Position numbers and translations under genes: made by a program. A stretch of 64,000 bases of DNA from Synanceia verrucosa (Eukaryota; Chordata; Actinopteri; Perciformes; Synanceiidae). The number at the start of each line of letters is the position of its first letter. The first letter of the stretch is position 1. The notes under the pieces were generated by a model. The model ran no database searches. It was not told where the DNA came from and saw nothing but the letters and a program-made list of their open reading frames with translations. Where the stretch lies: positions 15,566,454 to 15,630,453 of the forward strand of contig CM056563.1 of assembly GCA_029721515.1 (NCBI GenBank), read 5' to 3'. Of the stretch, positions 49,585 to 60,100 are shown piece after piece.

Positions 49585-52500
49585 CTGGTACACTCGTAAA
49601 TCATTGCTGTTTGTCTATGAGGCCAAACCAGAGAGACTGGCACTACAACAGAGCAAAACCAACAGGGGCAGAGTGTTGTGGGTTTCTGTAGACACTTCCT
49701 CACCCACAGGGGAATGCCTCTGTGGCAGAGCCAGTCAATTTTGGGCTGAAGTTAAGATAAATTGGAAAGCATGGGGGAATATGTTGTCCAAAGCGTGAAA
49801 TTTTTCTCTTGGATCTCCTTAGTACGATGGAGTTTTAACTTTTCCCTGATCTTTGTCTGTTTGTGCAGAGTTGGCCCATTTGTGGAGGGAAAAACCTGGC
49901 TCCTCCACCCAAACAACAAGAGCTGCTATTGACAGGGTATGCACAAACTCAATCACACCAAAACACACAGAAACAGTCACAGATGGATCCAGCTTTAATT
50001 TTTCTTTTATGACACTAATCTGCCTCAAATCTGCTGTTTTCTAGTAAGCGTAGGTGACTGAAAGCTGCATGGAGATGTGTTTTTCATTCCTAAAATAAAC
50101 CACATGGACATCCTGAGTAAAAGTGTACATTGCACTGACAACTGGCCTCCTGTCACCAACTGTGGATGTTTGACAGATTTGGTTTAGAATTTGAGGAGAA
50201 CCACAGTTAGTGAAATATCTTTACAGCTATTGGGTTTATCATGAAGACACTCAGGATGAAAGGCTTTGGACTCTCATCCATCTGTTGTTAGCAGTGGGTA
50301 TAAAACATGATTTTATACTAAGGAAATTATACAATATGTGCGACATCAGACATCAGTCAACCTGCCAGTTAAACAATTAAGCAGATGCACCCTGTTAGTT
50401 CTGTTGTAACCTTCCTAGCTGGAGATATTACACTATATTAGAAACACGTCAGGCTTTATCTTGTGTGTTTTTACAGGCATGAGGACGGCACTGTGCGTTT
50501 CTGGGATGCATCGGGTGTTGCTCTTACTCCCCTGTACAAACTCAGCACCGCCAACGTCTTCCACACCGACTGCGATCCTAGCGATGACCCTCAGGACCCT
50601 AGCGACGACCCTGACATGCAGCAGGAGGAGGAATGGCCTCCATTCAGGAAGGTGAGAACTGTGGATGCGAGCATAAAGAAGAAGTAAAATATGAACAAGA
50701 ATAAAGAGAGTTGAAGACTTTCCTCAAGAGATCAGGCGGAGAGTCTTATTTCACAGGCTGTGGGAATAAAAACAACACAGCTAGTCCTCTAACACTGCGT
50801 CTGTGGCCTGATTATCCCATCTGATTGTTTTCATGTGTTTGGTTCTCAGACATGACCCACCCCATTGTTCCTGTTATTTAAACTCTGAAAGAACCGCAGT
50901 CTGATTTTGTTTTAATGGCCAGCACAGAATTACATTTAAATGAACTGATTCAGAGTCGGGAGGAAGAATTCCATACGGAGCAAATGTGGCTAAGTAGTTT
51001 GGCTTTGATAGATGCTGTAGATCCACTGGATCTACAGATGGAAATGTTTCTTATCATTTGGGCAGATGATGAAGATAATCATGTATTATTTCTGATCTCA
51101 TCTATAGAGTGCAGGGATTACAGTGAAGGAAGACACATCAGTGTGGCTTTTTTGGTGATTAATATCAGTGGATTAACCCCTTTTTTGTTTTTGTGCCTTC
51201 ACCAGGAAGGGTTCAGAAGGTAAATGTCGCTGGAGGATATGAATTGTGTGTTAGGAAATTAATAGCAAAAATCAGTAAAACAAATGATATAAAAGGATTT
51301 TGAGTTATGTGTTTAACAGTGACAAACAGGTTTAATTAGACTCTGACCTCTTTTCTCTTCTTCCTGTTCACCCTTTCACTCCCCCCACCTTCCCTCATGT
51401 ATCCTGTGGTAACTGTGCTGCATGTTCAGGAATGTGGCCCTCATATGGGATGAAGAGCCTTTCCCTTTTTTTCTCCTGTGTAATGAAAACCAGACCAATC
51501 AGCCCACTCTTTCTGTGTGTGTGAGACCAGCTTCTCCTACTCCTTGTGAGAAGGCTTTCTTTTGGAATTCCTACTGTGTGTGAGAGACAGATTAATGCAC
51601 ATGTTTTGCTGAGCATGTATGAATGGAGGGGGGGATTGTCCTGGCATTTGGCAGAGATTAAGAGTAGAGAGACTGCAATAGAAGAAAGGCTTCAGGAGGG
51701 CATTTTGACATTAGTGTGCCTGATCTGAATTTGTGTGTGGTTGGTTCAGATCAAAGATTTAGAATGAAACAAAACTATTTTCAGAAACAAATCTGAACTT
51801 ATGAAGTTGGAGGTGGAGACTTCAGAAGAAAAAAATTAGAAACTACTAGCTCCAAATAAACCCCCTACCTGTGCTTTTATTTCTTGCCTGTGTGTGTGTG
51901 TGTGTGTGGTTGTAGGTGGGCTGTTTTGACCCATACAGTGATGACCCCAGACTGGGCATCCAGAAGATCAGTCTGTGCAAATACAGCAACAAGCTGGTGG
52001 TGGCTGGAACTGCTGGACAGGTAAGCTACACACACGCAAATGTACTGAGCTCTGACAAACAGACTTTTTATGAGTTATTATTCTGAAAACTGATTATATT
52101 TTGGATCGGGGGATCCATTAACAGAAATAAAATATAATATTAATTTCTATGTTTTCATTGGTGTAGAATCACCTAGAACTTAGAATGAATGTGTTTTTGA
52201 TTACGTAAAATGAGCCCTTCATATATACATGGGAGTGGATCCTCTTCAGGATCCGCCATGTTTCTACAGTAGCCCAGAACAGACAAACCAGAGTTTTTCA
52301 CATTTTTACGTTGCTTGAAGGTCACTGTAGTTCTCCAACACACTGCATATTACCCCTGTCCTGGAAAGTGGATGCAATCTGAAAACATACCACTAGGCGC
52401 TGCCAACTCCTGCACAGTGTACCATTTTATAGCAATTTACCTAAATACCTCCCAAAATGATGGAACTACTAATGCTCGTGCTACAAAACAATCATGACTT

Positions 52501-55500
52501 TATTTGTATGATGACATATTATATACGTGCAGTAGCCACACACTTTCGCACAGCATATGTAATGTGGTTTCATAACACATACATTGTGCCAGTTTATATT
52601 GAAGACCAAATATATCATATAATCTACTATGTTCTTTGCCTGCCAAGAGTTAATTTGATAATGACACAAATGATTAGGCTGTATTTGACTTGAAAATTCA
52701 GATGGGATTAAGAGTCTTTTTCAAAATAGCCTCATGCTGAATTTTCTCTTGATGAGATGGATCTAGCTGATGCTGATTAACTTGGCAGGCAGAGAGTTTG
52801 CAGCTGTAGTCACACAAGAGCTATCAAACTTATATACTGAAACTGTTCAGCTGGCCTAAGTGGAAGTTCATTCTTTTTTACAAACTGTACTTGAGTGCTT
52901 AGGCTCCCCACTATAAAGTGGGACCAAAGTAAAATCAACATACAGCTTTCCTACATTGAAAATTTCCATCCTCAGTGAATCATGATCAATGCATTTATTG
53001 ACCTCACTTCAGATTTAGATATATCTGTTTATAAGTGGAAACTCTAGCCTGGTAGTGATGCTTGGTAATGCAAGATTTGATGCCCTTTTTTACATTATTG
53101 CCTGTTTTGACATTTTTGCTTGAAGAGGAGCTCTTAAATGTCCCAATAATATGTATGTATGTAATTGCAGCTTATAGTTATGAGATCCATCTGTCAGAAA
53201 TTTCATACCAAAGTAACATTGTGCTATGTAACTGTCACACTAAGAAGGAAAATGAGCCCTTATGTTTTTGTTTTTCTTCTCTCTTTCCAGGTGATTGTTC
53301 TAGGTTTGAGTGATGAGCGTTCAGACCACTCGGTGGACGTGTCGGTGGTTGACCTGCTGCAGGACAGGGAGGGCTTCACCTGGAAAGGCCACGACAGGCT
53401 GGAGCCGCGTCTTAAACCTGCCCCCTTCCCTCCAGGCTTTCAGCCTCTGGTCCTGGTCCAGTGCTTGCCCCCAGCCTCTGTTACGGCAGTGGCTCTGCAT
53501 GCCGAGTGGAACTTGATCTCCTTCGGGACGAGCCATGGATTTGGCCTGTTTGACTACCACAGACGAAATGCTGTGCTGGCCAGGTGAGGGACACAAACAC
53601 AGAGACACATGGCTCAGGTTGTTGTGTTTGTGCTCTTTCTTTTTTTCATTATGTTGTGAGAGCCATATACATGTTCAGTAAATAACACAAATTCACCATA
53701 TTGTGATCCAAAAAGCTCACCCTACTGCCTTTTTTTTGTCCAAGGTGTACCCTGCACCCTAATGACTCTTTGGCAATGGAGGGGCCCCTGTCCAGAGTCA
53801 AGTCCTTGAAAAAGTCCTTACGACAGAGTTTCAGGCGCATCCGCAAGAGCAGGGTGTCAGGGAAGAAACGCACCATCACCACGCCCACCAGCAAGGTGAT
53901 TGTCTCTGTTTAGTTGTAAGAGGACTCAACAGATCATACAGACAGAATTGAAGTTCTTTGTGACTGTGTCATGCAGGTCCAGGAGGCAAATGCTGCTCTA
54001 GCGGAGCAGGAAGACGTGGCTCCGATTCAGAGAAGGATTGAGCCCCGGTCAGCAGATGACTCACTGTCTGGAGTGGTACGATGTCTCTGCTTCGCTGACA
54101 CCTTTCTACGAGACGGTGTGTTTGCTTTACTTGCCCTATTTATGGCCTGAATGTGGAAATATTTGATTCTGTATTTTGGCCTTTTTCATTATAATTTACT
54201 TCCTAAAGTGGTGAAGGTGAGAAGTAAAATAAGTATACTACTATCAGAACAACTTTAAATAAATATGTAATTGCACAGCACTGTGTGCTCTGAATTGTCA
54301 TATCTACCAGGTACACACCACGGTCCCACACTATGGGCAGGAACCAACTCGGGCAGCGTGTATGCGTATGCTCTGGAGGTGCCTGGCATCGGCTCGGGGC
54401 GTTTGTGTGAACGGGGAGGAGCTGGCGAGAGCAGTGTGTGTGTGGAGGCAGTGTTGGGTAAAGAGATCCAGCTGATGCACAGGGCCCCCGTAGTGTCAAT
54501 CTCTGTGTTGGACGGTCGGGGGAAACCGTTACCGGACCCATACGAAGCCTCCCAGGATCTCTCCATCGCACCTGATATGACAAACGCTCACTCTGTCCTC
54601 ATCGCCTCAGAGGAACAGCTAAAGGTAAAGGACACCTGTATCATCCTGTATTTCTTTGATACTCATCACCACATCTTTCAAAAGTCATTATAAAAGATGA
54701 CTGATGATGTTGTCCTCCTTCTCTGCCCCCTCTCCAGGTGTTCTCTCTCCCCAAGGTGAGCGCTAAGACCAAATTCAAGCTGACGGCACATGAAGGCTGT
54801 CGGGTAAGGAAGGTGGCCCTGGTGGCGTTCAGCTCCACAGCTCAGGAAGACTACAGCGAACACACACTGGTCTGTCTGACCAACCTGGGTGACATGCACC
54901 TCTTTAACATACCTGGCCTTCGACCACAGGTTAGTCTGTATTTTAGGTGTATTCATAGTAATTGTGCAACATTTATATATAAGACAATTATTAATTTCAT
55001 AATGTGTTTGTTTTCCTGAAATATTTACAGTGTGCTGGTAATTAAGACATATATTGTTTGTCTTTAGGTGCGCTATGACTGCATCCGTAAAGAGGACATC
55101 AGTGGCATTGCATCCTGTGTCTTCACCAAGACCGGACAAGGTGTGGAAAACTTTTAATGAAACTAGTAAAAATCAAATAGTAAAACACTCCCATTCAGTC
55201 ACTGAAAGTCATCAACACAATGTGTTAAATACTTTGCAGTGAGACGTTTAAGACGTTTTCGCACAGATTACATCCAAAAATTTTTACTTACCCCCACTGG
55301 GATCCAATCATGCAGCTAGTTATGGATTACTTGAGATTTTTTTTTTTTTACAGTTGAAAAGTGTTCAATGAATCACAAGTTTTATGTTGTAACTGTCTTA
55401 ATTGTCTGGTTGTTTTCCTACACAGGGTTTTACCTGATCTCTCCCTCAGAGTATGAGAGGTTCTCCCTGTCTGCCAAAGTCCTCACTGAGCCGCTCTGCT

Positions 55501-57130
55501 CCGTTCATCTGGACCGACCACTGGAGCCCACACCTTCCAGGTAACACACAGACACTGGTATTATTGCATCATGGGAAAAAAATGTTTGTGTTTACCTTGT
55601 TCCATTCTTCTTTTAGCTGGAGCAGAGTAGTCAGATCGTCTCCACTTTCGGCTTTGATCTGTGGCGTATACTGTCTCTTTATATCCTGACTACAAATCCC
55701 TGAAGCCCCAGTATTACTCACAGGCTGTGTGAGAGCACCCTCTTGTGCCTGCTGCCGAAAAAAGGAAAGACGAGTATACTTGTATATGGCGCTCAGAGAG
55801 TTAAGGGATAAAATAATCAGACAGGAATGTTGTCTAACCCAGCAAATTAGATACCTTAGAAATAAATGCACCTCATCACATTGATGCACAAACCAAAAAA
55901 AAAAACACTCAAGGCATGCTCACTCAGTGATTAGCACTGACAGACTCTAGGTGGTCCCTGGACCCTACACTGGAAACCACTAAGCCGACTGTTCATGGCG
56001 CTCTCTGGTGCTGCATGTTAAACCAAAGAAATGATACTTTCACTGTTATTGCTTTATTATTACTCCAGCTACTGCCAAAGTAAATGCTGTGTGCTCATGT
56101 GTCTCTTCAGTGATGGTACGACGCAGCCGCAGGCCAACGGAACCCACAAGAACCAGCTGGGTCAGGCTGAGGGTACGTCCACACGCACACACACACTCAC
56201 ACACACACACACGCACACACACACTCTATCCTTTCTCTCTATTCTCCCTCTTTTGTCATTGAACCTCTTTTTTTTTGATAACTTTCTTTATTGGAAGCAA
56301 ATTTCACATGTAACATGGAAATGCAACGTAGCAGAAGACTGCCAGTCTTTCTCTCTGAACCTTTTAAACAGAGAGTGAGCCTTGCAGGGGTTCTCCTCAG
56401 ATCTCCATGGTAACCAGTATGCCCCAGTTGCCTCTCCTGCCTGGCAGGAAATGATGGTTTTTGTGGAAACCAGAGTAGGGTTTGTTTATGTCTTAGTGGG
56501 CCTTTCACCTTATTAACCATGTAGGCAACATAGGATGCTTTGTTCCATTTTTAAATATTGTATATGTTGTGTTTAAGTGTATATTTACAGGACAGACATT
56601 TTAATGACATGGAATTGTGGTAACCTTCTATTTTTTGATGATTGCACTGTGAAATCAGTGCCAATCTAGTAATTTATTTTTTTGGCCACTAGGGGGGCTG
56701 TTTGATCATCTTATTACATTTAAACAAATTGTTGGGCTATCAAAGATGTGACAGATATATTCTGTGTCAATCACCCAGATGTAGAAACATTCCTCAGCTC
56801 ATAACTCTGTTTTCTCCTTCACAGGACAAACAGAAGAGCTTAACAGCACCCTGTCCTCTCCCATCCTGGATACCCCCTTGGACTCCCCTCTGAGCTGTGC
56901 TGACCTCACCCTCGACTCTACCGGAGAAATTACTGTTGAGGACGTTAGGGATTTTCTAACGTAGGCACACACATTTGTACACACAGAAATGTAATCTTAT
57001 CCTTCTTTAAAAACAGTAATTTAACTGATGGTCTGTGCATCTGCTGTGCAGCACTGTGGATGAGGCAGAGAATAATCTGAAGAACATCAAAGAGGAGGAG
57101 GGACGCTCGACTGGCATACTCATTAACTGA
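28744..57130 (+). CDS. llgl1: Lethal giant larvae homologue 1 (23 coding exons, complete)
   Basis: Cytoskeletal, syntaxin-like-binding polarity protein. It is a Scribble-module partner that antagonises aPKC-PAR6 and marks the basolateral cortex. Exons joined: 28744-28824, 32179-32276, 42500-42581, 42677-42837, 43546-43692, 46726-46888, 47350-47485, 47922-47976, 48130-48284, 48409-48629, 49869-49936, 50477-50651, 51916-52020, 53291-53583, 53745-53895, 53977-54115, 54311-54624, 54738-54929, 55068-55140, 55426-55540, 56111-56172, 56825-56960, 57052-57130. Sum 3201 nt, 1066 aa plus TGA; human LLGL1 is about 1064 aa. The start MMKFRFRRQGTDPQREK and the end RSTGILIN match the family. It is LLGL1 rather than LLGL2 by wording and by its myo15a neighbour. 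Exon 7 begins at a CAGCAG tandem acceptor. Confidence 0.97.
28999..29052. repeat. (GT)n microsatellite
   Basis: Pure GT run near the 5' end of llgl1 intron 1. Confidence 0.97.
30858..31990 (+). repeat. Dispersed teleost repeat interrupted by a hAT element
   Basis: Begins with AAGTATATTTATACAGCACATT and CAACTCAAAGCACTTTGCATG, a sequence common in fish genomes. It continues through GACGTTTGTTCCAGATATGTGG to about 31218. The hAT element at 31227-31936 interrupts it, and its tail (GTCTGCAGAGTTTTG) resumes at about 31945. The class of the host repeat is uncertain. Confidence 0.55.
31227..31936 (+). mobile_element. Internally deleted hAT transposon with BED-finger remnant
   Basis: Terminal inverted repeats begin TAGAGTTGTTCCGAT (left) and TAGAGATGTTCTGAT (right, reverse complement), as in hAT ends. 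The element is flanked by a perfect 8-bp duplication GGACAAAC (31219-31226, 31937-31944). Inside, about 31434-31660 encodes a BED zinc-finger-like start of a transposase: CQYFTLDS, CNTC and NTSNMIKHLK are visible, but the second zinc-ligand histidine after KHL is not. The catalytic domain is gone, so it is non-autonomous. Confidence 0.82.
32122..32166. repeat. (TC)n run forming the exon 2 pyrimidine tract
   Basis: Long TC dinucleotide run, 12 nt before the llgl1 exon 2 acceptor (exon from 32179). It doubles as a very strong polypyrimidine tract. Confidence 0.9.
34851..34879. repeat. (AC)n microsatellite
   Basis: AC dinucleotide run in llgl1 intron 2. Confidence 0.95.
35322..35356. repeat. 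(TG)n microsatellite
   Basis: TG dinucleotide run in llgl1 intron 2. Confidence 0.95.
36044..36627. mobile_element. Non-autonomous hAT-like element
   Basis: Left end CAGGGATGTCCCGAGCCGA and right end (reverse complement) TAGGGATGTCCCGATAC form inverted repeats. A second block of TATCGGATCAATATCAGTAT is present at the right side only. A 13-bp direct repeat TAAGAGTTAATAT lies just outside both ends (36027-36039 and 36630-36642) but is offset by a few bases. The interior consists of degenerate internal repeats (ATGCTC...CAGGCT) and encodes no recognisable transposase. Confidence 0.68.
37440..37500. repeat. (TG)n microsatellite
   Basis: Pure TG run of about 30 units, the longest in the window. 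Confidence 0.97.
38115..38530 (-). repeat. Dispersed teleost repeat, degenerate
   Basis: Read in reverse it has GCTAACA-type starts, a CTAAACACAAAG block, GTCAGTGGCTCACCAAAGT and an AGAGCCATGATGATGCTAGC end. I recognise this order from fish repeat families. A shorter piece lies at 3945-4095. Superfamily uncertain. Confidence 0.5.
38834..38876. repeat. (AC)n microsatellite
   Basis: AC run preceded by (ACGC)-like units. Confidence 0.95.
39578..39911. mobile_element. MITE-like palindromic repeat
   Basis: The left end AATAGTTTGACATTTTAGGA and right end GAACATTGAACTATCC are imperfect inverted repeats. Inside, TTAGCTTAGCATAAAGACTG is mirrored by AGTCTTAATGCTAAGCTAAC, and AACAGCTAG by CTAGCTGTTT. 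This is the form of a common teleost MITE with long imperfect palindromes. Confidence 0.65.
40554..41306. repeat. Inverted repeat: two 167-bp arms, 419-bp loop
   Basis: The arm at 40554-40720 and the arm at 41140-41306 are reverse complements along their full length. I can see only two differences (CAGTTCAGCTGG against CAGTTTAACTGG). The loop 40721-41139 is unrelated AT-rich sequence. It lies inside llgl1 intron 2, so the pre-mRNA could fold into a long hairpin. No flanking target-site duplication was found. Confidence 0.93.
42838..43545 (+). other. llgl1 intron 4
   Basis: Most of it (42968-43444) is a SINE copied together with about 120 bp of flank; see the mobile-element entries. Nothing else is recognised. 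Confidence 0.7.
42968..43444 (-). mobile_element. tRNA-derived (ATGG)n SINE plus copied flank, copy 1
   Basis: 43090-43444 is a near full-length SINE in reverse orientation: (CATC)n tail at the left, B box as GGAATCGAACCCGG and A box as GTGCTAACCACTACACCACC at the right. The stretch 42968-43089 left of it is not SINE but matches the flank of the copy at 46 kb with about three mismatches. No target-site duplication is found around this copy. Confidence 0.85.
43747..43940 (+). repeat. Dispersed repeat related to that at 30858
   Basis: Starts TCAGTTTTATTTATAGAGCACATTTAAAAA and continues with AACAGTGAAATAAAACAGAT repeats. The start is similar to the host repeat in llgl1 intron 1. Confidence 0.45.
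46021..46509 (-). mobile_element. tRNA-derived (ATGG)n SINE with target-site duplication, copy 2
   Basis: The SINE body at 46141-46509 in reverse orientation is flanked by a 9-bp duplication TGGCTAATT (46132-46140 and 46510-46518). The sequence left of it (46021-46140) is the flank that also accompanies the copy at 43 kb. The duplication marks this as an original insertion site. Confidence 0.85.
46889..47349 (+). other. llgl1 intron 6
   Basis: 461 nt of AT-rich sequence without recognisable features. Confidence 0.5.
47486..47921 (+). other. llgl1 intron 7 with poly(T) tract
   Basis: Contains a poly(T) run at 47857-47890, close to the exon 8 acceptor at 47921. Confidence 0.8.
48630..49868 (+). 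other. llgl1 intron 10
   Basis: Holds a long (AC)n run at 49541-49582; nothing else is recognised. Confidence 0.6.
49541..49582. repeat. (AC)n microsatellite
   Basis: Pure AC dinucleotide run. Confidence 0.97.
49937..50476 (+). other. llgl1 intron 11
   Basis: 540 nt with no recognisable feature. Confidence 0.5.
50652..51915 (+). other. llgl1 intron 12
   Basis: 1.26 kb. Ends with a (TG)n run (51890-51908) immediately before the exon 13 acceptor. No exon is seen inside it. Confidence 0.6.
52021..53290 (+). other. llgl1 intron 13
   Basis: 1.27 kb, about a quarter of it the dispersed repeat at 52130-52440. The remainder shows nothing recognisable. Confidence 0.6.
52130..52440 (+). repeat. Dispersed repeat copy B (related to 19030-19226)
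   Basis: Longer copy in llgl1 intron 13: TTTTCATTGG, CTTAGAATGA, CTCTTCAGGATCCGCCATG, TTTCTACAGTAGCCCAGAAC, AGGTCACTGTAGTTCTCCAA and CACTAGGCGCTGCC. It has the same orientation as copy A and extends further at its 3' side. Confidence 0.6.
53745..55540 (+). other. llgl1: llgl1 exons 15-20: aPKC-target loop and rest of second propeller
   Basis: Exons: 53745-53895, 53977-54115, 54311-54624, 54738-54929, 55068-55140, 55426-55540. Exon 15 encodes the basic loop VKSLKKSLRQSFRRIRKSRV with the serines that aPKC phosphorylates in the family to release Lgl from the membrane; all appear conserved. Later strings are RRIEPRSADDSLSGVVRCL, THHGPTLWAGTNSGSVYAYA, GKEIQLMHRAPVVSISVLDG, KVSAKTKFKLTAHEGCRVRK, CIRKEDISGIASCVF and FYLISPSEYERFSLSA. 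Confidence 0.94.
55541..56110 (+). other. llgl1 intron 20
   Basis: 570 nt with no exon signal that fits the family and no clear mobile element. Confidence 0.5.
56111..57130 (+). other. llgl1: llgl1 exons 21-23: C-terminal tail
   Basis: Exons: 56111-56172, 56825-56960, 57052-57130 with TGA at 57128. The tail has SDGTTQPQANGTHKN, then LDTPLDSPLSCADLTLD and ITVEDVRDFL. It ends in an acidic-basic RSTGILIN. ANGT, TLD and TVEDV-DFL follow the mammalian C-terminus. Confidence 0.93.
56173..56824 (+). other. llgl1 intron 21
   Basis: Holds a (CA)n run at about 56186-56225 just after the donor; nothing else is recognised. Confidence 0.55.
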
Positions 57131-60100
57131 ACAGGTGAGAAACATACACACCAACACAGATGAAATAACAGTGAAGTCGCTCAAACACACCAGTATGAGC
57201 AGATGCAGGGGCTCACATTTGTTTAGACACAACTCCGGGCACAGGAAAGCAAACACACACACACACAGCTGTTTCTAATGGAGCTGAAGTGTGTAAACTT
57301 AAAAGAGTTGTTCTGTCAGCACCGCATTCCAGTAACACAGTCTGCGCGCTGTCTTTGAACGCTCACTCACTCTCACAAATATCCAAAGCTATACACACAC
57401 ACTTCACTGCAACGTTCACAGCTAACATCACATTTTCTGTACACACACATACACTTTACTCACCGTAATATGCTACTGATAATGTCATACTGGCTCTCTG
57501 AAAAATCGAAAACTGGATGCATTTATGAGACAAATATTCTATCAAAACAATTTACAAATGTGCATCTCAGTCTGTGTGCTTCATCAGATTTGTAAATGCA
57601 TGCTCTATAGGAGCTGAGAAGTCCACATATTTTGCTCCCTTTCGATTGGCTGTCTCGCTACATGTGACCTGTGTGCCTCCTTAACTATACAGCGACATAA
57701 CAGCAATGTTTTTAAGTGTTACGGGCAGTTTTGCTGATACATGGCAGAAATAACTCCTAGGCCTGACACAATAACAGATTTTCCTGGATGATATATTGTT
57801 CCACAACTTTTTGCCGATAAACAATATTATTGTCAGCAATATTCTGAGGTTCTTAGAAGGTTCTTTTTCTCGCTGTGTGGTGCATACTTTCGCTCATGAC
57901 TTTTACCAAAACCATTTCCTGAAGACTGTATATAACACTACACAACACTTCTTTCTTCAGATAGCAGTATTTATTGCTATTTCACATTTGATCATTAGCA
58001 GTTACAGACTGTGCCTTGTCTGAACAGGTGAGTCACCTGTTTTGAAAAAAATAAAACACTCAATAGAACCTTTTATTAATCATTCATCACCAACTGTAAA
58101 TCACTGCCACTCCAACACCAATCAAATTATCGTACCAATAAAGTATCACAGATACTCAGCGACTCTGGGCTATGTGGCACCGGCTGGCATGATTGGGCAT
58201 GTCTGCCGGCCCGCCAGTTACTTTCACTTCACCCAGGCATTCTGGCAACCGTTAATGTCAGAACCTGGTATTTAACATTGTATTCATGGCTGGGGCATTC
58301 AGGTTTGAAATCATCTCTTTTATTATTCCTACTAATTTCTCCTTGTTACCTGGCTCTCTACTCCTCACAAGCTCACCTGCTGCACTCTGTGTCTGCTAGC
58401 TCCTCCTCCTACTGAGACAAAGAGCCTTAAGTACTGACAGGAGGTCTCACTCTGTTAATTCTGCTTGACCCAGGTGTTGAGAAATATGCACAGAATGAAC
58501 CCTCTTGTCATCCAGCCTCTCTGGTAGAGAAAGACAAGGGAAACAAACATGCATGCACATGACGATGTATCGAAGCTGGAAAAATGACAGTCTGTTTCTA
58601 TTTATCGTACAATTAATCGATTTATTGATTATCGTGACAGGCCTAATAACTCCACAGTCTAGTAGCAAAAGTCAAATGACAGCCAATTGAGAAGCCTGAC
58701 TGTGTTTTCTTAGATGTTCACAGCTGCTACTTCATAGCCACCATTGCTGATAACATCACCATCATTGTCTTTCTCTCGCTCAGAGCAGTAACAGATTTGA
58801 ACATATATAAGACTGTGGCATACGGCTGCCGATGTTTTGAAGTCAAAAGTTTCAAGAATCCGTTTACACTGTTTGATCATACCTTTTTTGATTGTCGTTG
58901 AATTACAGGAGAAGCTCAAGTGGTCTGGATGGACCAGATTTCAATGCTGCTGGACCTGAAACATCCCATCATCCCTTTGTGGAGGCCCCATCCAGCAATC
59001 TGCACTCTTCTGTTAACCTGGCACAAACTGGAAGGAAAGCCTTCACATGGACAAACAATACAGCGTTAAAGACTCTTCCTGTTTGTTCCTCCCACTGGAA
59101 TAACGCAATGACTGTTACACTCTGCATCGGGGACTTGCAAGTGACATTTTCTATCCAGAGCTTTTTTTGGTGTGCCAGTACCGGCCTGAGGTTTCCCCAC
59201 AGTTGGAACTGGAATTGGCGCTCAGTTGCCAGTCACGCTAGTGGATTCCTTGTGCGCAATATTGAATATGTTGGATCATTCTTCGTCCTTCACACTGCTT
59301 AACACCACCGCATCCCTGTGAATGACAAACATTTCTGAAATGACAATATCAGGCAGGGACTGAAAGGGAGCATTGTAGAGTTCAAGAGAGTAAGACTAGG
59401 AAATAAATATTTTGAATATTTGCGTATTGAAGAAAAATTTGTATTCTTTCCCTCTTAGGTGCCAGAAAGTTCTGCGTGTGCCGAGATTTTGAGGAACTCG
59501 GTCTACTCTCTTGGTATTGGAGAAAAAGGTACTTGGCTAATGTTTTGTAATACAAAGGCTGATGCTCTATTTCATGTTTCATATGGCTTTTGGAGAAAAT
59601 TTAATGACATAGAAGGGGGGATGCAAGGAAAGAATTTTACACAGATTTCAAAGGGAATCAGCTGCTGAAGAGGGAAGGTGGCACGATGTAGTAATAACTA
59701 GAGCATATTTAGGTGAAATAATATTTTTTGAAATACCTTTGTTGCTAAGTGCATGGTCGAAGTTGCAACTAAATTGTTTCGGTCAAAGTTAGGCAAAATC
59801 AGAATTGAGGGGGGAAAAGTATTCAGTAATTCCAAAATAGATAGAAGGAAAAGAATGTGATAAAAACGCAGAATTGTTAAATCTGTTCTCTCATCTCATG
59901 CAGAAATCTTTTTGACAGGACTCAGGGAAGTGTGGCGAAGGAAGCAAAGTCAGTTTGAATGCTAAGTGTAATGTACTGTGTACTATGATGCACCCAGGAG
60001 ATTTCTTTTGTGGGTTTCTGGGAATCGTTAAATTCTGGGTAATATTGGCGAGATGCAGTGCTTTGATCACCAGTATTTTTAACCCTTTTAAAAAAGTTTT

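Larger units (their letters stand above)
49869..53583 (+). other. llgl1: llgl1 exons 11-14: second WD40 propeller, first part
   Basis: Exons: 49869-49936, 50477-50651, 51916-52020, 53291-53583. Strings are SWPICGGKNL and ELLLTG (exon 11), HEDGTVRFWDASGVAL and YKLSTANVFHTDC (exon 12), FDPYSDDPRLGIQKISLCKY (exon 13), then DREGFTWKGHDRLEPRL and FGTSHGFGLFDYHRRNAVLA (exon 14). Exon 12 has an acidic tandem DPSDDPQDPSDDP that I do not recall from human LLGL1. The intron 12 acceptor is preceded by a GT run (51890-51908). Confidence 0.93.

Noticed and set aside
55541..56110. Extra llgl1 exon in intron 20
   Set aside because: No AG-GT-bounded stretch restores the additional C-terminal segment present in human; the frame joins cleanly from exon 20 to 21 without it.
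58892..59302. 136-codon open frame after the hAT element
   Set aside because: It begins inside the proposed terminal non-coding exon of llgl1 and resembles no family; better explained as 3' UTR.
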